DNA from: Desulfovibrio sp.
GTDB taxonomy: Bacteria; Desulfobacterota; Desulfovibrionia; Desulfovibrionales; Desulfovibrionaceae
NCBI RefSeq assembly: GCF_019422935.1
Contig: NZ_JAHZCJ010000009.1
Coordinates: 110,706-174,705, forward strand
Direction of reading: 5' to 3'
Length of the DNA: 64,000 bases
In this document: positions 51,412 to 62,285 of the stretch, piece by piece
Position numbering within the stretch: position 1 is the stretch's first letter
Layout of the letters: every line of letters starts with the position of its first letter
The notes under the pieces: generated by a model
What the model was told of the DNA's origin: nothing
Seen by the model: the letters and a program-made list of their open reading frames with translations, nothing else
Databases searched by the model: none
Made by a program: the position numbers and the translations under genes

Positions 51412-52526
51412 TACTTTACCCACACCTGATTGCGTTGTTCGGCGGCGTTGACGTAGGCCGCGATCTGCCCAAGGGTGAAGTCGAGCATGTTCTGGGGCTG
51501 CTTGCCGTTCTGGCCCTGATAGAAGCAGTGGTACCATTCGGCGGTGTAGCGGATGGTTTCCTCAAAGGTGAGGGTAGCCTTCCATCCCAGATGCGCCAGT
51601 GCTTTGTCGCAGCAGAGCTTGAGCAGGGTGCATTCCTTCATGCCCGCCTGACCGTTCTTGTCCATCTCGCTGGCAAAGCCGGGCCAGTGCAGGGCAAGGG
51701 CATCCACCACTTCGGCCACGGTATTGTTGACGTCTGCCGCAGGGCCGAAGTTGTAGGCCTGCCCGCGCAGGTTGAAAGGCTCGTTGAGGCCCAGCAGCAG
51801 GCGCGCGCCAAGCCACAGGTAACCGGAAAGAGGCTCCAGCACGAGCTGCCAGGGGCGCGTGGCCCACGGGCTGCGGATCTGCACAGGCTGCCCGGCGGCC
51901 CATGCGCGGGCGCAGTCGGGAACAATACGATCCTGTGCCCAGTCGCCGCCGCCGATCACATTGCCGGCGCGCACGGTGGCGCAGGCGGGGCCATCCTTGA
52001 AAAAGCTTTCAAAATAGGAGTGGGCGATGATCTCCGCGCAGCCCTTGGAGGCGGAGTAGGGATCGTGCCCGCCGAGGTGGTCGGTTTCGCGATAACCCCA
52101 GACCCATTCATCATTGCGGTAGCATTTATCGGAAGTGATCATGATGACGGCCTGCACATCGGGGCAGGCGCGCACAGCCTCAAGCACGTTGAGGGTGCCC
52201 ATCATGTTGGCTTCAAAGGTCAGGGCCGGGTCGTCGTACGACTTGCGCACCAGCGCCTGCGCCGCAAGGTGGAAGACCACATCGGGGCGGAACTGGCGCA
52301 TGGCCTTGATCATGCTTTCGCGGTCGCGGATGTCGCCACGCACGTCAGCCTCGAGGTGCGCGCAAAGATCCATGGCGGCGTAGTGCGAGGGGGTGGTGGG
52401 CACGCAGTCGGAAAAACCGCCGACCACTGCACCCATCTGGGTCAGCCATGCCGCAAGCCATGAACCTTTGAATCCCGTGTGTCCGGTTACAAAGACCCGG
52501 CGTCCTTTATATGCGTTGGCAAACAT
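51411..52526 (-). CDS. rfbG: CDP-glucose 4,6-dehydratase
   Basis: This 371-residue short-chain dehydrogenase converts CDP-glucose to CDP-4-keto-6-deoxyglucose. The NAD-binding loop is FVTGHTGFKGSWLAAWL, the SDR Tyr/Lys pair occurs as DPYSASKGCAE, and RAGNVIGGGDWAQDRIVPDC is the diagnostic CDP-glucose dehydratase block. FHLAAQALVRKSYDDP and SDKCYRNDEWVWGYRETD are further family signatures. It follows rfbF by 123 bases and overlaps the downstream epimerase-like gene. These steps lead to 3,6-dideoxy or 6-deoxy sugars of surface polysaccharide. Confidence 0.95.
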   Translation of the reverse strand: MFANAYKGRRVFVTGHTGFKGSWLAAWLTQMGAVVGGFSDCVPTTPSHYAAMDLCAHLEADVRGDIRDRESMIKAMRQFRPDVVFHLAAQALVRKSYDDPALTFEANMMGTLNVLEAVRACPDVQAVIMITSDKCYRNDEWVWGYRETDHLGGHDPYSASKGCAEIIAHSYFESFFKDGPACATVRAGNVIGGGDWAQDRIVPDCARAWAAGQPVQIRSPWATRPWQLVLEPLSGYLWLGARLLLGLNEPFNLRGQAYNFGPAADVNNTVAEVVDALALHWPGFASEMDKNGQAGMKECTLLKLCCDKALAHLGWKATLTFEETIRYTAEWYHCFYQGQNGKQPQNMLDFTLGQIAAYVNAAEQRNQVWVK

Positions 52527-52649
52527 GTTGGTTCCTCGTTGGGTTTTCGCGCGTTGGCTGACGCGGAAAGGGGATGTGCAGCCTGTGAAGCAGGCTTCGG
52601 CTACGGGCAGGCCGCAGCCGAAGCTGTAAGTACGTGTTGGAAGTGCCGT

Positions 52650-53414
52650 TTAGACCCAGAAGGCCTTGCCCGCGTCCCACATCTCGTTGAGCTTGATGGA
52701 GTCGCGCAGCGTGTCCATGCACTGCCACTGGCCGGGGTGCGGATACATGGAAAGCTGCCCCTCCTCCGCCAGCCGTTGCAAGGGTTCTTTTTCCAGATCG
52801 CAGGCTTCGTCCTCGGTGAGGTAATCAAGAAATTCGCGCTTGAAGACGAAAAATCCGCAGTTGATGAATTCGTCCAGCACGGGCTTTTCTTCCCACGAAA
52901 GGATCTTGCCGTCGGCATCGGTGCGTACCGTACCAAAGCGCGAAGGCATGCGCACACCCGTAAAGGTGCCGATGCTGCCCGACTTCTTGTGGAATTCGAT
53001 GAGCTTGTTCAGATCGATATCGGCAACGCCGTCGCCGTAAGTAACCATAAAGCGGTCGGTGTCAATGTGCTTGGCAACGCGCTTGAGGCGGCCACCCTTT
53101 TGCGTTTCCTGCCCGGTGTCGCACAGGGTCACCCGCCAGTCCTCAATGGGATTGGGGTAGGTGGTGATGTTGCCGCTCTTGAGGTCAACCGTAAAATCCG
53201 TATTGCGGATGTTGTAATCGTGGAAATACTGCTTGATGACCTCGCCCTTGTAACCAAGGGGCAGGATAAAATCCTTGAAGCCAAAGCGCGCATAGATGGA
53301 CATGATGTGCCAGAGCACGGGCCGTCCGCCGATCTCGACCATGGGCTTGGGTTTGACCGAGGTTTCTTCGCGCAGACGCGTACCCTTGCCGCCGCACATG
53401 ATGATGACTTTCAT
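52650..53414 (-). CDS. rfbF: Glucose-1-phosphate cytidylyltransferase
   Basis: The ATG at 53414 follows AGGAGG, giving 254 residues. The nucleotidyltransferase loop is IIMCGGKGTRLREETSVKPKPM and the sugar site shows GRPVLWHIMSIYARFG and LPLGYKGEVIKQYFHDYN. FMVTYGDGVADIDLNKLIEFH contains the metal-binding Asp. SRFGTVRTDADGKILSWEEKP and FINCGFFVFKREFLDYL are standard for RfbF. It makes CDP-glucose from CTP and glucose-1-phosphate, the first step of the CDP-sugar branch completed by the next gene. It is the first gene of the leftward operon. Confidence 0.96.
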   Translation of the reverse strand: MKVIIMCGGKGTRLREETSVKPKPMVEIGGRPVLWHIMSIYARFGFKDFILPLGYKGEVIKQYFHDYNIRNTDFTVDLKSGNITTYPNPIEDWRVTLCDTGQETQKGGRLKRVAKHIDTDRFMVTYGDGVADIDLNKLIEFHKKSGSIGTFTGVRMPSRFGTVRTDADGKILSWEEKPVLDEFINCGFFVFKREFLDYLTEDEACDLEKEPLQRLAEEGQLSMYPHPGQWQCMDTLRDSIKLNEMWDAGKAFWV

Positions 53415-53612
53415 TCTAAGCCTCCTGCCGCCGCGTTTCATGGCTTGTTCCGTTCGCGGCGTGTGGCCCATGTGTAGCAGAAGGGCGCAAGGAAAAAAAG
53501 CCCCGCAAGGGGGCTTGGGCCGCCGAGATGCACTTTGCATTTGCGCCCGCACGGCGTAGAATAAGCAAAGCGCATTCAAACCCAAACTTTTTTGTGCGCA
53601 AGAGAGGTAGTT

Positions 53613-54287
53613 ATGAAGTTGTTTCGCCGTGGTTTGCTGTTGCCGCTGGTATTGCTATTGAGCGCGCTGGTTGCGGCCTGCGTTACTTCCGGCCCTCAGA
53701 AGGCGCTGAACGACGTGGCCGACGCCCTGAACAAAAATGACGGCGCGGCCTTTCTGGCGCAAATTGACATGAAGCCTTTTGCAACCAACCAGATAAAAAA
53801 TATGACGCGCGAAGATCAGGCGCTCAACGCTCTGGATTCCATGGGGCGCTTGCTCGGGTTGGGCGGTATGGAAGACCTTTTGGGCAGCGTGGTGGACATG
53901 CAGGCGCGCCTGCAAAAGCAGTATATGCGCGGCGTGAGCACGGGCGAGCTGGTGGCCCAGTGCGGCAAGGCTGACACCCCGGATTGCCCGTGGGTGCCTG
54001 AGAGTCTGAAAGCCGCCAAGATTACCGAGCTTGGGGCCGACGCGGCGGTTGCGCAGGTGACTACGCCCGCCCGCATGACCAGTTGGCTTGCCCTGCGCAA
54101 GGTGGGCGAGAAGTGGCTGGTGGTTGGGCAGGCCGTGATGGAAAGCACTGCCAGAGAGTATGCTTTGCAGAAGGCCCCGGCGGCTCCTGAAAAGCCTGCG
54201 CCGATTGCACCCACGCCCAAGGAAGCGCCGGAGAAGACCCCTGTGCCGGGCAATCGCGCTGACAAGGATGGCGTGACGAAGATTTAG
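53613..54287 (+). CDS. Lipoprotein of unknown function
   Basis: The ATG at 53613 follows GAGAGG, giving 224 residues. The signal sequence FRRGLLLPLVLLLSALVAAC ends in a good lipobox with the lipidated Cys at about residue 22. The mature domain (KALNDVADALNKNDGAAFLAQI, then MTSWLALRKVGEKWLVVGQAVM) looks like a small alpha/beta fold similar in flavour to NTF2/DUF4878-type lipoproteins, but I cannot assign a family. The C-terminus is Pro/Lys/Ala-rich (APEKPAPIAPTPKEAPEKTP). It is monocistronic, followed by repeat copy B. Confidence 0.82.
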   Translation: MKLFRRGLLLPLVLLLSALVAACVTSGPQKALNDVADALNKNDGAAFLAQIDMKPFATNQIKNMTREDQALNALDSMGRLLGLGGMEDLLGSVVDMQARLQKQYMRGVSTGELVAQCGKADTPDCPWVPESLKAAKITELGADAAVAQVTTPARMTSWLALRKVGEKWLVVGQAVMESTAREYALQKAPAAPEKPAPIAPTPKEAPEKTPVPGNRADKDGVTKI

Positions 54288-54299
54288 GGTATTGTATTA

Positions 54300-54570
54300 C
54301 GGGCGCATTGGGAGAAGTAAGAGGGTTTTGGCGGCGGGAGAGCCTGTCGAGCGCATTTACGCAAACCCGACTTTTTTGGCCTGACAGCGTTAAAATCCTG
54401 TTTTTGATGCTCACGTACTTGAGTACGCTGCGCTCAAAAACAGGATTTTTCCTTGTCAGGCCAGAAAAATGCGTATTTTGCAAATTCACTCAACACCAGC
54501 CATCGCCTCCGCATCCGCTCCGGCGAGTTTAAGGAAGGCAGCTCCACGACCTGCTTCTGATGCGGGCTGA
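54300..54570. repeat. Dispersed repeat, copy B1 (left module with hairpin)
   Basis: This matches the left module of copy A at 10840-11090 almost base for base from GAGCCTGTCGAGCGCATTTA onward, including the large hairpin (54361-54481, inner arms 54392-54407 and 54434-54449). It ends at the block AAGGAAGGCAGCTCCACGAC. No gene is present. Confidence 0.85.
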
Positions 54571-54599
54571 ATTGAAAGGCAGGAAAGGCTGGGAACGAA

Positions 54600-55240
54600 A
54601 AGGCAAAAGAATAGGGAGAGCTTTGATAGGGTGGGTGAGCCTGTCAGGCTGATTTACGCAAACCCGACTTTTGCAAATTCGTCCAACACCAGCCATCGCC
54701 CTCGCATCCGCTCTGGCGAGTTTAAGGAAGGCGACCCCACGACCATCTCCTGATGGAGGGCTTTTTTCTGACTAGTAAATTTTCCGTCTGACCATGGTTG
54801 GATGGTAACGGGCATCACCGCAAGTAACGCGAAGATTTTGCAGGTCTCTTTGTTTGCTATTTGGATTTGTCGAAGCTTTATGCAGGCAGAGTACCACGGG
54901 GCAAAGATCGAAGTATTTTGTAGTTAGTCCAAGAACTGAGGGATGTTGGCTGAAGCGGAATATCATTCAAAGCGAAAGTGGTCGCTGGCATTAACGCGGC
55001 GCGGAGGGAGATCACCTGAGTGAGCAGCGCGAGCGAGGGAAGCTCCCGCAGCTATGGCCGCGTTGCCCTCGTCACGCTAAGGAAGTTGAAAGCCCTCTTA
55101 GGGGGTGCTTCGGGGGGGATGCAAGGGGGGCCGAGAAGGGGGCGTAGCCCTATAACCGGCCCCGCCTTGCTGCGCGCCGCACAGGCGTCCCAAACTCCGC
55201 CGGAGGGCGGAATCCAGTGCCCGTAGGGCAGCAAAAATAA
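54600..55240. repeat. Dispersed repeat, copy B2 (hairpin-less left module plus right module)
   Basis: A second left module starts in tandem with B1 at about 54600. Here the sequence joins CGACTTTT (to 54672) directly to GCAAATTC (from 54673), so almost the whole hairpin is missing. The rest continues as in copy A through CACGACCATCTCCTGATGG, a divergent spacer, and the right module (54991-55235). The gap up to hflX (ends 55269) has no other feature. The 981-base interval 54288-55268 therefore holds only repeat material. Confidence 0.85.
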
Positions 55241-55268
55241 TCAATCGCCGCCTCGCAGGCATCTCCCC

Positions 55269-56918
<1,650 letters not shown>

Positions 56919-57049
56919 GTTACCTTCTGGCTTTGGGATGGGAAGCTCCTGAACGAAAAAATGTTAAACCGCACCCGCAACCACTGTACCTCAAAAGGGG
57001 CAGGGCTGCGGGTGCGTGAACAAATGCGGTGAGTGGGCTGTGTTCAAGC

Positions 57050-57637
57050 CTAGGGACGCAGATACGAGGTGATCAGGGCATCGTAGCGCGAGGTTGCCTC
57101 AAAAGCGCGCGATGCCATAACCTGCCGGAACTCAAGGCCCACTGTGGTATCTTTTTCCATTTCTTCCATAGCGGCGGTGTACCACTGCGGCGAGGGCAGC
57201 ACCAGGATGCTGTGGAAGTTCTTGGCCGCGGCGCGCAGCATGCAGGGGCCGCCGATGTCAATTTCCTCCACGGCCTGCTCAAGCGAGAGGTGGCGTTCCA
57301 CCGCGCCCGCAAAGTCGTAAAGGTTGACGCAGACAAGGTCAAAGGGGCGAATGCCCTTTTCTGACAGGGTCTGCATGTGCTGCGGCTCGTCCTTGTTGGC
57401 CAGAATGCCCGCATGAATCTTGGGGTGCAGGGTTTTGACCCGGCCACCCAGAATCTCGGGGAATCCTGTGACGGTGCTTACTGCGGTGACGGACAGCCCG
57501 GCCGCCTCAAGGGCCTTCTGGGTGCCGCCGGTGGAGATAAGTTCCACCCCCCGCGATGTAAGAAACGTGGCAAACTCCACAAGGCCGCTTTTGTCCGTAA
57601 CGCTCAGAATAGCGCGACGAATTGGCAAAATATCCAT
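57050..57637 (-). CDS. purH: IMP cyclohydrolase (N-terminal half of PurH, stand-alone)
   Basis: The ATG at 57637 follows AAGGAG, giving 195 residues. It contains only the MGS-like cyclohydrolase domain: SVTDKSGLVEFATFL, ISTGGTQKALEAAG, GGRVKTLHPKIHAGIL, VNLYDF and IDIGGPCMLRAAAKNF. The AICAR transformylase half, normally fused to it, is absent and not seen elsewhere in the window. It closes the purine ring to IMP, the last step of the pathway. Split PurH halves occur in Desulfovibrio relatives as I recall. The gene is divergent from exonuclease III. Confidence 0.9.
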   Translation of the reverse strand: MDILPIRRAILSVTDKSGLVEFATFLTSRGVELISTGGTQKALEAAGLSVTAVSTVTGFPEILGGRVKTLHPKIHAGILANKDEPQHMQTLSEKGIRPFDLVCVNLYDFAGAVERHLSLEQAVEEIDIGGPCMLRAAAKNFHSILVLPSPQWYTAAMEEMEKDTTVGLEFRQVMASRAFEATSRYDALITSYLRP

Positions 57638-57801
57638 AAGCGACTCCTTGAAAAATGTCCCGAAAAGGGTTTGGCGGCGTATATACGCCCACATTCTTGA
57701 TACTGCAAAAAGCCCGTTCTGGCAATGCGTTGCAGACAAAGCCCTCCCTGAGGCCCCTTGCCCGCAAAACAAGCCAAGGCTATGCTGCGGCAGGAGGACG
57801 T

Positions 57802-58608
57802 ATGCAGCTCAAGCTTGTTTCATGGAATGTCAATGGTCTGCGCGCCGTGGCGGGCAAGCCCGAATGGGAATGGTTTTCGCGCACCGAAGCGCAGGTTGTG
57901 GCCTTGCAGGAAACCAAGGCCCACCCGGACCAGTTGAGTGAAGACGTGCGCGATCCTGACGGCTGGGAATCGCACTGGTCGTGGAGCACGGTAAAAAAAG
58001 GCTACTCGGGCGTTGCGGTGTTCAGCCGGATACCTTCGCTGAATGTCAGCGTGGAGCTGCCCCAGCCGGAATTTCAGGGCGAGGGACGTCTGCTGCATCT
58101 GGAGTATCCGCAGTTCCATTTTTTCAATGGCTATTTCCCCAACGGCGGCGCGGAAGAACTGGACGACAATGGCAAGCCCACGGGCCGCTTCAAGCGCGTG
58201 CCGTACAAGATGGGTTTTTTCGACGCCTTTCTCGCCTATGCGGAAGAATGCCGCAAGAGCAAGCCCATTGTGGTTTGCGGGGATTTTAATATAGCGCACA
58301 GGCCCATTGACCTCGCGCGCCCCAAGCAGAACGAAAAGTATACGGGCTTTTTGCCCGAAGAGCGCGCCTTTCTGGATCGCTTTACGGCTATGGGCTATGT
58401 GGACACCTTCCGCCATGTGCATGGCGACAAGGCAGACAGCTATTCCTGGTGGTCGTACAAGAGCCGCGCGCGGGAAAAGAACGTGGGCTGGCGTATTGAT
58501 TATTTCTTTGTATCGCAGGAGCTTGCACCTGCTGTGCGTGATGCCTGGATTGAAACGGACGTTTTTGGTTCAGATCACTGCCCTGTGGGGTTGTGCCTGG
58601 AATTTTAA
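57802..58608 (+). CDS. xth: Exodeoxyribonuclease III (AP endonuclease)
   Basis: The ATG at 57802 follows CAGGAGGA, giving 268 residues. The endonuclease/exonuclease/phosphatase fold shows WNVNGLRA, LQETKAHPDQL, GYSGVAVFSR, FFNGYFPNGG, GDFNIAHRPIDLARP, WWSYKSRAREKNVGWRIDYFF and the closing GSDHCPVGLCL. It excises abasic sites and degrades 3' ends in base-excision repair. Divergent from purH, it is followed by a strong terminator and is monocistronic. Confidence 0.95.
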   Translation: MQLKLVSWNVNGLRAVAGKPEWEWFSRTEAQVVALQETKAHPDQLSEDVRDPDGWESHWSWSTVKKGYSGVAVFSRIPSLNVSVELPQPEFQGEGRLLHLEYPQFHFFNGYFPNGGAEELDDNGKPTGRFKRVPYKMGFFDAFLAYAEECRKSKPIVVCGDFNIAHRPIDLARPKQNEKYTGFLPEERAFLDRFTAMGYVDTFRHVHGDKADSYSWWSYKSRAREKNVGWRIDYFFVSQELAPAVRDAWIETDVFGSDHCPVGLCLEF

Positions 58609-59171
58609 CGCCACAGTCATGTCTATGCAGCCGGGCTGGAATCAAGCGGTTCCAGCCCGGCTTTTTTCCCCCTGATGCCAGTACATTGATGCGCGGCAAT
58701 CCTGTGCTGGGTAAATCATGTGCCAACCACAAGCATCAATCATAAACTGCTTATGTATGGCTGGGCGTGCTGGTCCAGCAGCTTTCCGTGATACGCAAAG
58801 TCATCCAACACGCCGAAGTTGAAGCTGATTCTTGCGGTATTGCCTTCCTGCAGAAGGGAGCGTAACAGTATCGCTTGTGGCAATGAGCGTGAATATTGCG
58901 GTTTTCAACCGCGCAATAGCCTGAATAACGTTCAAAGAACAGCAGATCCCCACTTTTGAGGCGCTCCGTCAGCCGGAGCGCGCCCGCCAGGAACCATCGT
59001 CCACGCCGTGGATTTTGTCCGATACTCCTGAGTGCCAATACGTGGCCTATGTCCTTTTGATTCAGCCCTGCCTTCACCTGCTCTTGGGTTTGCCCCTACT
59101 CTGATTTCCCCCTCCTGTCCCGGAGGGGAAAGGTTACCTTGCCGCGTCTGCGGCGCAGAATGAGGATTGTG
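58609..59171. other. 563-base intergenic region, exonuclease III / dmsA
   Basis: The first 60 bases hold the exonuclease terminator. Beyond it I find no gene with a start signal. Between about 58730 and 58890 the minus strand has a short open stretch that reads plausibly as the end of a protein (RISFNFGVLDDFAYHGKLL) but has no start codon, so it may be a gene remnant. The dmsA promoter should lie in the right half. Confidence 0.5.
58630..58667 (+). terminator. Terminator of exonuclease III
   Basis: A 12-bp perfect GC-rich stem (58630-58641 with 58650-58661) is followed by six T. Confidence 0.92.
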
Positions 59172-61628
59172 ATGAAAAAATATTCCGATTCCACCCCGCC
59201 TTTGCTCGCGCACCGGGAAGTGACCCGGCGCGAAGTTCTCAAGTGGTGTACCGCGCTTGGCGGCGCATCCCTTTTGCCATTGGGCGGTGGTTTGCCCCTT
59301 GGCCTGGCCCGTGCAGCCACCCAGCCGCCGTATGGCGCGGGCGAGCAGTGCTTTTACTCCGGCTGCGTGGTGAACTGCGGTTCGCAGTGTACGCTGCGCG
59401 CCTTTGTCAAAGATGGCCGCGTCACGCGCGTGGAAACGGACAATTCCGATGACGGCCCCAACAACAGGGCCATCCGCGCCTGTCTGCGCGGGCGCTCCAT
59501 GCGCAAATACACCTATTCCCCTGACCGCATTAAGTACCCCATGCGGCGCGTGCCCGGCGCCAAGCGCGGCGAGGGGAAATTTGAGCGCATTTCATGGGAC
59601 GAAGCCCTGGACACCGTCGCCAAGGAATGGGTGCGCGTGCTGAACACCTACGGGCCGGAGTCCATCCACCGCATGTATGGCTCGGGCACAACGTCCAGCG
59701 GCATGACGCGCCGCAACGAATTTTTCAGGCTTGCCAATATGCTGGGCGGGCATCTGGACGAATACGGCACCTACAGCACGGCTCAGATTTCAGCTGCCAT
59801 TCCGTATCTCTACGGAATCAATGCGGGCAATACCATTAATGACATGGCTAACTCAAAGCTCATTGTCATGTTTGGCTGCAACATTCTTGAAACCCGCCAG
59901 AGCGGCGGCGGCCTTTCTTATGAGCTGTTTGAAGCCAGAAAAAAAGGCAATGCCCGCATCATCATGGTTGATCCCCGGTATTCGGATTCCATGGCCAAGC
60001 TGGGGGACGAATGGGTGCCCATCCGCCCCGGTTCTGACGGCGCGCTTATCGCGGCCATTGCCTATGTGCTCATGAACGAAGGGCTGGTTGACCAGCAGTT
60101 TGTGGACACGCACTGCCTTGGTTTTGACGAGGAGCACATGCCCGAGGGCGTGCCCGCAGGCAACAGCTACCGCGCGTATATCACGGGCGAAGGCCCGGAC
60201 AACACGGCGAAAACGCCGCAATGGGCGGAAACCATCACCGGGTATCCGGCGGAAAAAATCATCCGCCTTGCCCGCGAGATCGGCTCCACCAAGCCCTGCT
60301 GCGTCATTCAGGGGTGGGGGCCGCAGCGCCACGCCAACGGCGACACTATGTCCCGTTCCATTGCCATGCTTGCCATCCTTACCGGCAACGTGGGCATTGC
60401 CGGGGGCGGTTCAGGCAGTGCGGAAAGCGTGAGCCAGATTGGTTTTCCGCGCATGCCCGAAGGCACTAATCCGGTCAAGACGCGCATTTCTTTCTACACC
60501 TGGGTCAACGCCATTGACGACTACACTCAGGTGACTGCCAAAAAAATGGGCTTGCGCAACAAGGAAAAGCTGGATCACGGCATCAAGTTTTTGTGGAACA
60601 GCTCTGGCAACGCCCTTATCAACCAGCATTCGGACATCAACGGCACTCGCAAGATTCTTGAAGATGAAAGCAAGTGCGAGTGCATTGTGGTGGTGGAAAA
60701 CCGCATGACGGCTTCGGCAAAATTTGCGGATATCCTCCTGCCTTCCGTGACGCCGCTGGAACAGGACGACATCATCCAGCAAGGCTATCAGGTGGATCAG
60801 AGTTCCCTGCTCATTGCCCGCAAGGCCATTGAACCTCTGTTCGAGACCCGCTCGCAGTATGATATCTGCGCGGCCCTGAGCGAAAAAATCGGCAAGCTTC
60901 TGGGCCAGCCCGATCTGGCGGCAAAATATACCGAGGGCCGCAGCCAGCTTGACTGGGTGAAGCATCTTTACGCCCAGGCCCGTGCCAAAAAGCCGGAATT
61001 GCCCGAATCCTTTGACGAAGCTTCAAAAATCGGACTGTTCAAGTGGTTCCCCATGCCGCAAAAGGTCGCCTTCAAGGATTTTCGCGAAAATCCGGCGAAC
61101 AATCCGCTCAAGACGCCTTCGGGCAAGATCGAAATATTCTCCAAGCGTCTGTGGGATCTGAACCAGACATGGGAACTGCCCAAGGGTGACGCTATCTACG
61201 CCATACCCGTGTATGAAAAAACATGGGAAGGCCCGTGCGATTACGAGGGAATGAAAAAGCATCCCTTCCAGCTTATCGGCCACCATTACAAGGGGCGCGC
61301 GCATTCAAGCTATGCCAACATCCCCTGGCTTGAGCAGGTTGCCCCGCAGCAGCTCTGGATGAACGAGGCCGATGCGGCGCAGCGCGGCATCAGGCACGAC
61401 GACGTGGTCAAGGTTTTCAACGACCGCGGCGCTGTGGTCGTTCGGGTCAAGGTGACGCCGCGCATCATGCCCGGTGTGCTCAGCCTGCCGCAGGGCGCAT
61501 GGTACACCCCGGACAAAAACGGCGTGGATCAGGGCGGGTGCATCAATACTCTGACAAAAACGCACATGACCCCCTTGGCCAAGGGCAATCCGCAGCACAC
61601 CAATCTTGTGGATGTGGTTAAAATTTAG
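59172..61628 (+). CDS. dmsA: DMSO-reductase-family molybdopterin oxidoreductase, catalytic subunit
   Basis: The ATG at 59172 follows TGAGGA, giving 818 residues. A twin-arginine signal is present (TRREVLKWCTALGG, arginines at 19-20), so the folded enzyme should be exported by Tat. The iron-sulfur ligands are SGCVVNCGSQC and, after a gap, IRACLRGRS. YGTYSTAQI carries the Ser expected to ligate molybdenum. Further cofactor-binding blocks follow, and ENRMTASAKFADILLP and MNEADAAQRGIRHDDVVKVF close the fold. It most resembles DmsA (DMSO or related S/N-oxide reductase). The actual acceptor is not fixed by sequence. It heads the dmsABC-chaperone operon. Confidence 0.92.
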   Translation: MKKYSDSTPPLLAHREVTRREVLKWCTALGGASLLPLGGGLPLGLARAATQPPYGAGEQCFYSGCVVNCGSQCTLRAFVKDGRVTRVETDNSDDGPNNRAIRACLRGRSMRKYTYSPDRIKYPMRRVPGAKRGEGKFERISWDEALDTVAKEWVRVLNTYGPESIHRMYGSGTTSSGMTRRNEFFRLANMLGGHLDEYGTYSTAQISAAIPYLYGINAGNTINDMANSKLIVMFGCNILETRQSGGGLSYELFEARKKGNARIIMVDPRYSDSMAKLGDEWVPIRPGSDGALIAAIAYVLMNEGLVDQQFVDTHCLGFDEEHMPEGVPAGNSYRAYITGEGPDNTAKTPQWAETITGYPAEKIIRLAREIGSTKPCCVIQGWGPQRHANGDTMSRSIAMLAILTGNVGIAGGGSGSAESVSQIGFPRMPEGTNPVKTRISFYTWVNAIDDYTQVTAKKMGLRNKEKLDHGIKFLWNSSGNALINQHSDINGTRKILEDESKCECIVVVENRMTASAKFADILLPSVTPLEQDDIIQQGYQVDQSSLLIARKAIEPLFETRSQYDICAALSEKIGKLLGQPDLAAKYTEGRSQLDWVKHLYAQARAKKPELPESFDEASKIGLFKWFPMPQKVAFKDFRENPANNPLKTPSGKIEIFSKRLWDLNQTWELPKGDAIYAIPVYEKTWEGPCDYEGMKKHPFQLIGHHYKGRAHSSYANIPWLEQVAPQQLWMNEADAAQRGIRHDDVVKVFNDRGAVVVRVKVTPRIMPGVLSLPQGAWYTPDKNGVDQGGCINTLTKTHMTPLAKGNPQHTNLVDVVKI

Positions 61629-61666
61629 CCTGTTGCGCGGAACTGTCTGCATTGAGGAGATTTATT

Positions 61667-62284
61667 GTGAAACAGCCGGCTTTTTATATAGATATGACAG
61701 CCTGTACGGGCTGCAAAACCTGCATGGTTGCCTGTATAGACGGGCATGATCTGCCCCAGGGCGTCATGTGGCGGCGCGTTGCGGAGTACACGGGCGGAAA
61801 GTGGGTGCGCCGTGCCAACGGCACGTATGACCAGAATGTGTTTTCCTACTATACGTCCGTCAGTTGCAACCACTGCCAGAACCCCGTGTGCGTGAAGGTT
61901 TGCCCCACCACGGCCATGCACAAGGACGAGCAGGGCATTGTGAGCGTGGATCCCGACAAGTGCGTGGGCTGCCGCTATTGCGAGTGGAACTGCCCTTATT
62001 CCGCCCCCCAGTATAACAAGCAGTCGGGCAGAATGACCAAGTGCGATTTCTGCAAGGACAGGCTGGCAGCCGGGCTCAAACCCCTGTGCGTGGAAGCCTG
62101 CCCCATGCGGGCCATTCACTTTGGCGAATATGAAGACCTGAAAAAACAGTTCGGCGATGCCGAGCACGTGGCTCCGCTGCCGGAGCAGAGCGTGACCTCC
62201 CCCTGTCTTGTGATTACGCCGCCCCACAACGCGCAGCCAGTGGGCAGCAACATGGGCAGCATCCGTAATCCGGAGGAGATGTAG
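61667..62284 (+). CDS. dmsB: DmsB-type iron-sulfur electron-transfer subunit
   Basis: The start is a GTG at 61667 preceded by GAGGAG, giving 205 residues. Four cysteine groups for [4Fe-4S] clusters are clear: CTGCKTCMVAC, CNHCQNPVCVKVCP, CVGCRYCEWNCP and CDFCKDR with CVEACP. This ferredoxin-like subunit passes electrons from the membrane anchor to the molybdenum subunit in the periplasm and is carried along by the DmsA Tat signal. It is 38 bases after dmsA, with dmsC starting one base after its stop. Confidence 0.95.
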   Translation: MKQPAFYIDMTACTGCKTCMVACIDGHDLPQGVMWRRVAEYTGGKWVRRANGTYDQNVFSYYTSVSCNHCQNPVCVKVCPTTAMHKDEQGIVSVDPDKCVGCRYCEWNCPYSAPQYNKQSGRMTKCDFCKDRLAAGLKPLCVEACPMRAIHFGEYEDLKKQFGDAEHVAPLPEQSVTSPCLVITPPHNAQPVGSNMGSIRNPEEM

Positions 62285-62285
62285 C

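Noticed and set aside
51363..52463. 366-codon plus-strand frame
   Set aside because: It is antisense to rfbG and has no coding features of its own.
58751..59077. 108-codon minus-strand frame upstream of dmsA
   Set aside because: No start signal and atypical composition; a different frame of the same stretch looks slightly more protein-like and is noted only as a possible remnant.
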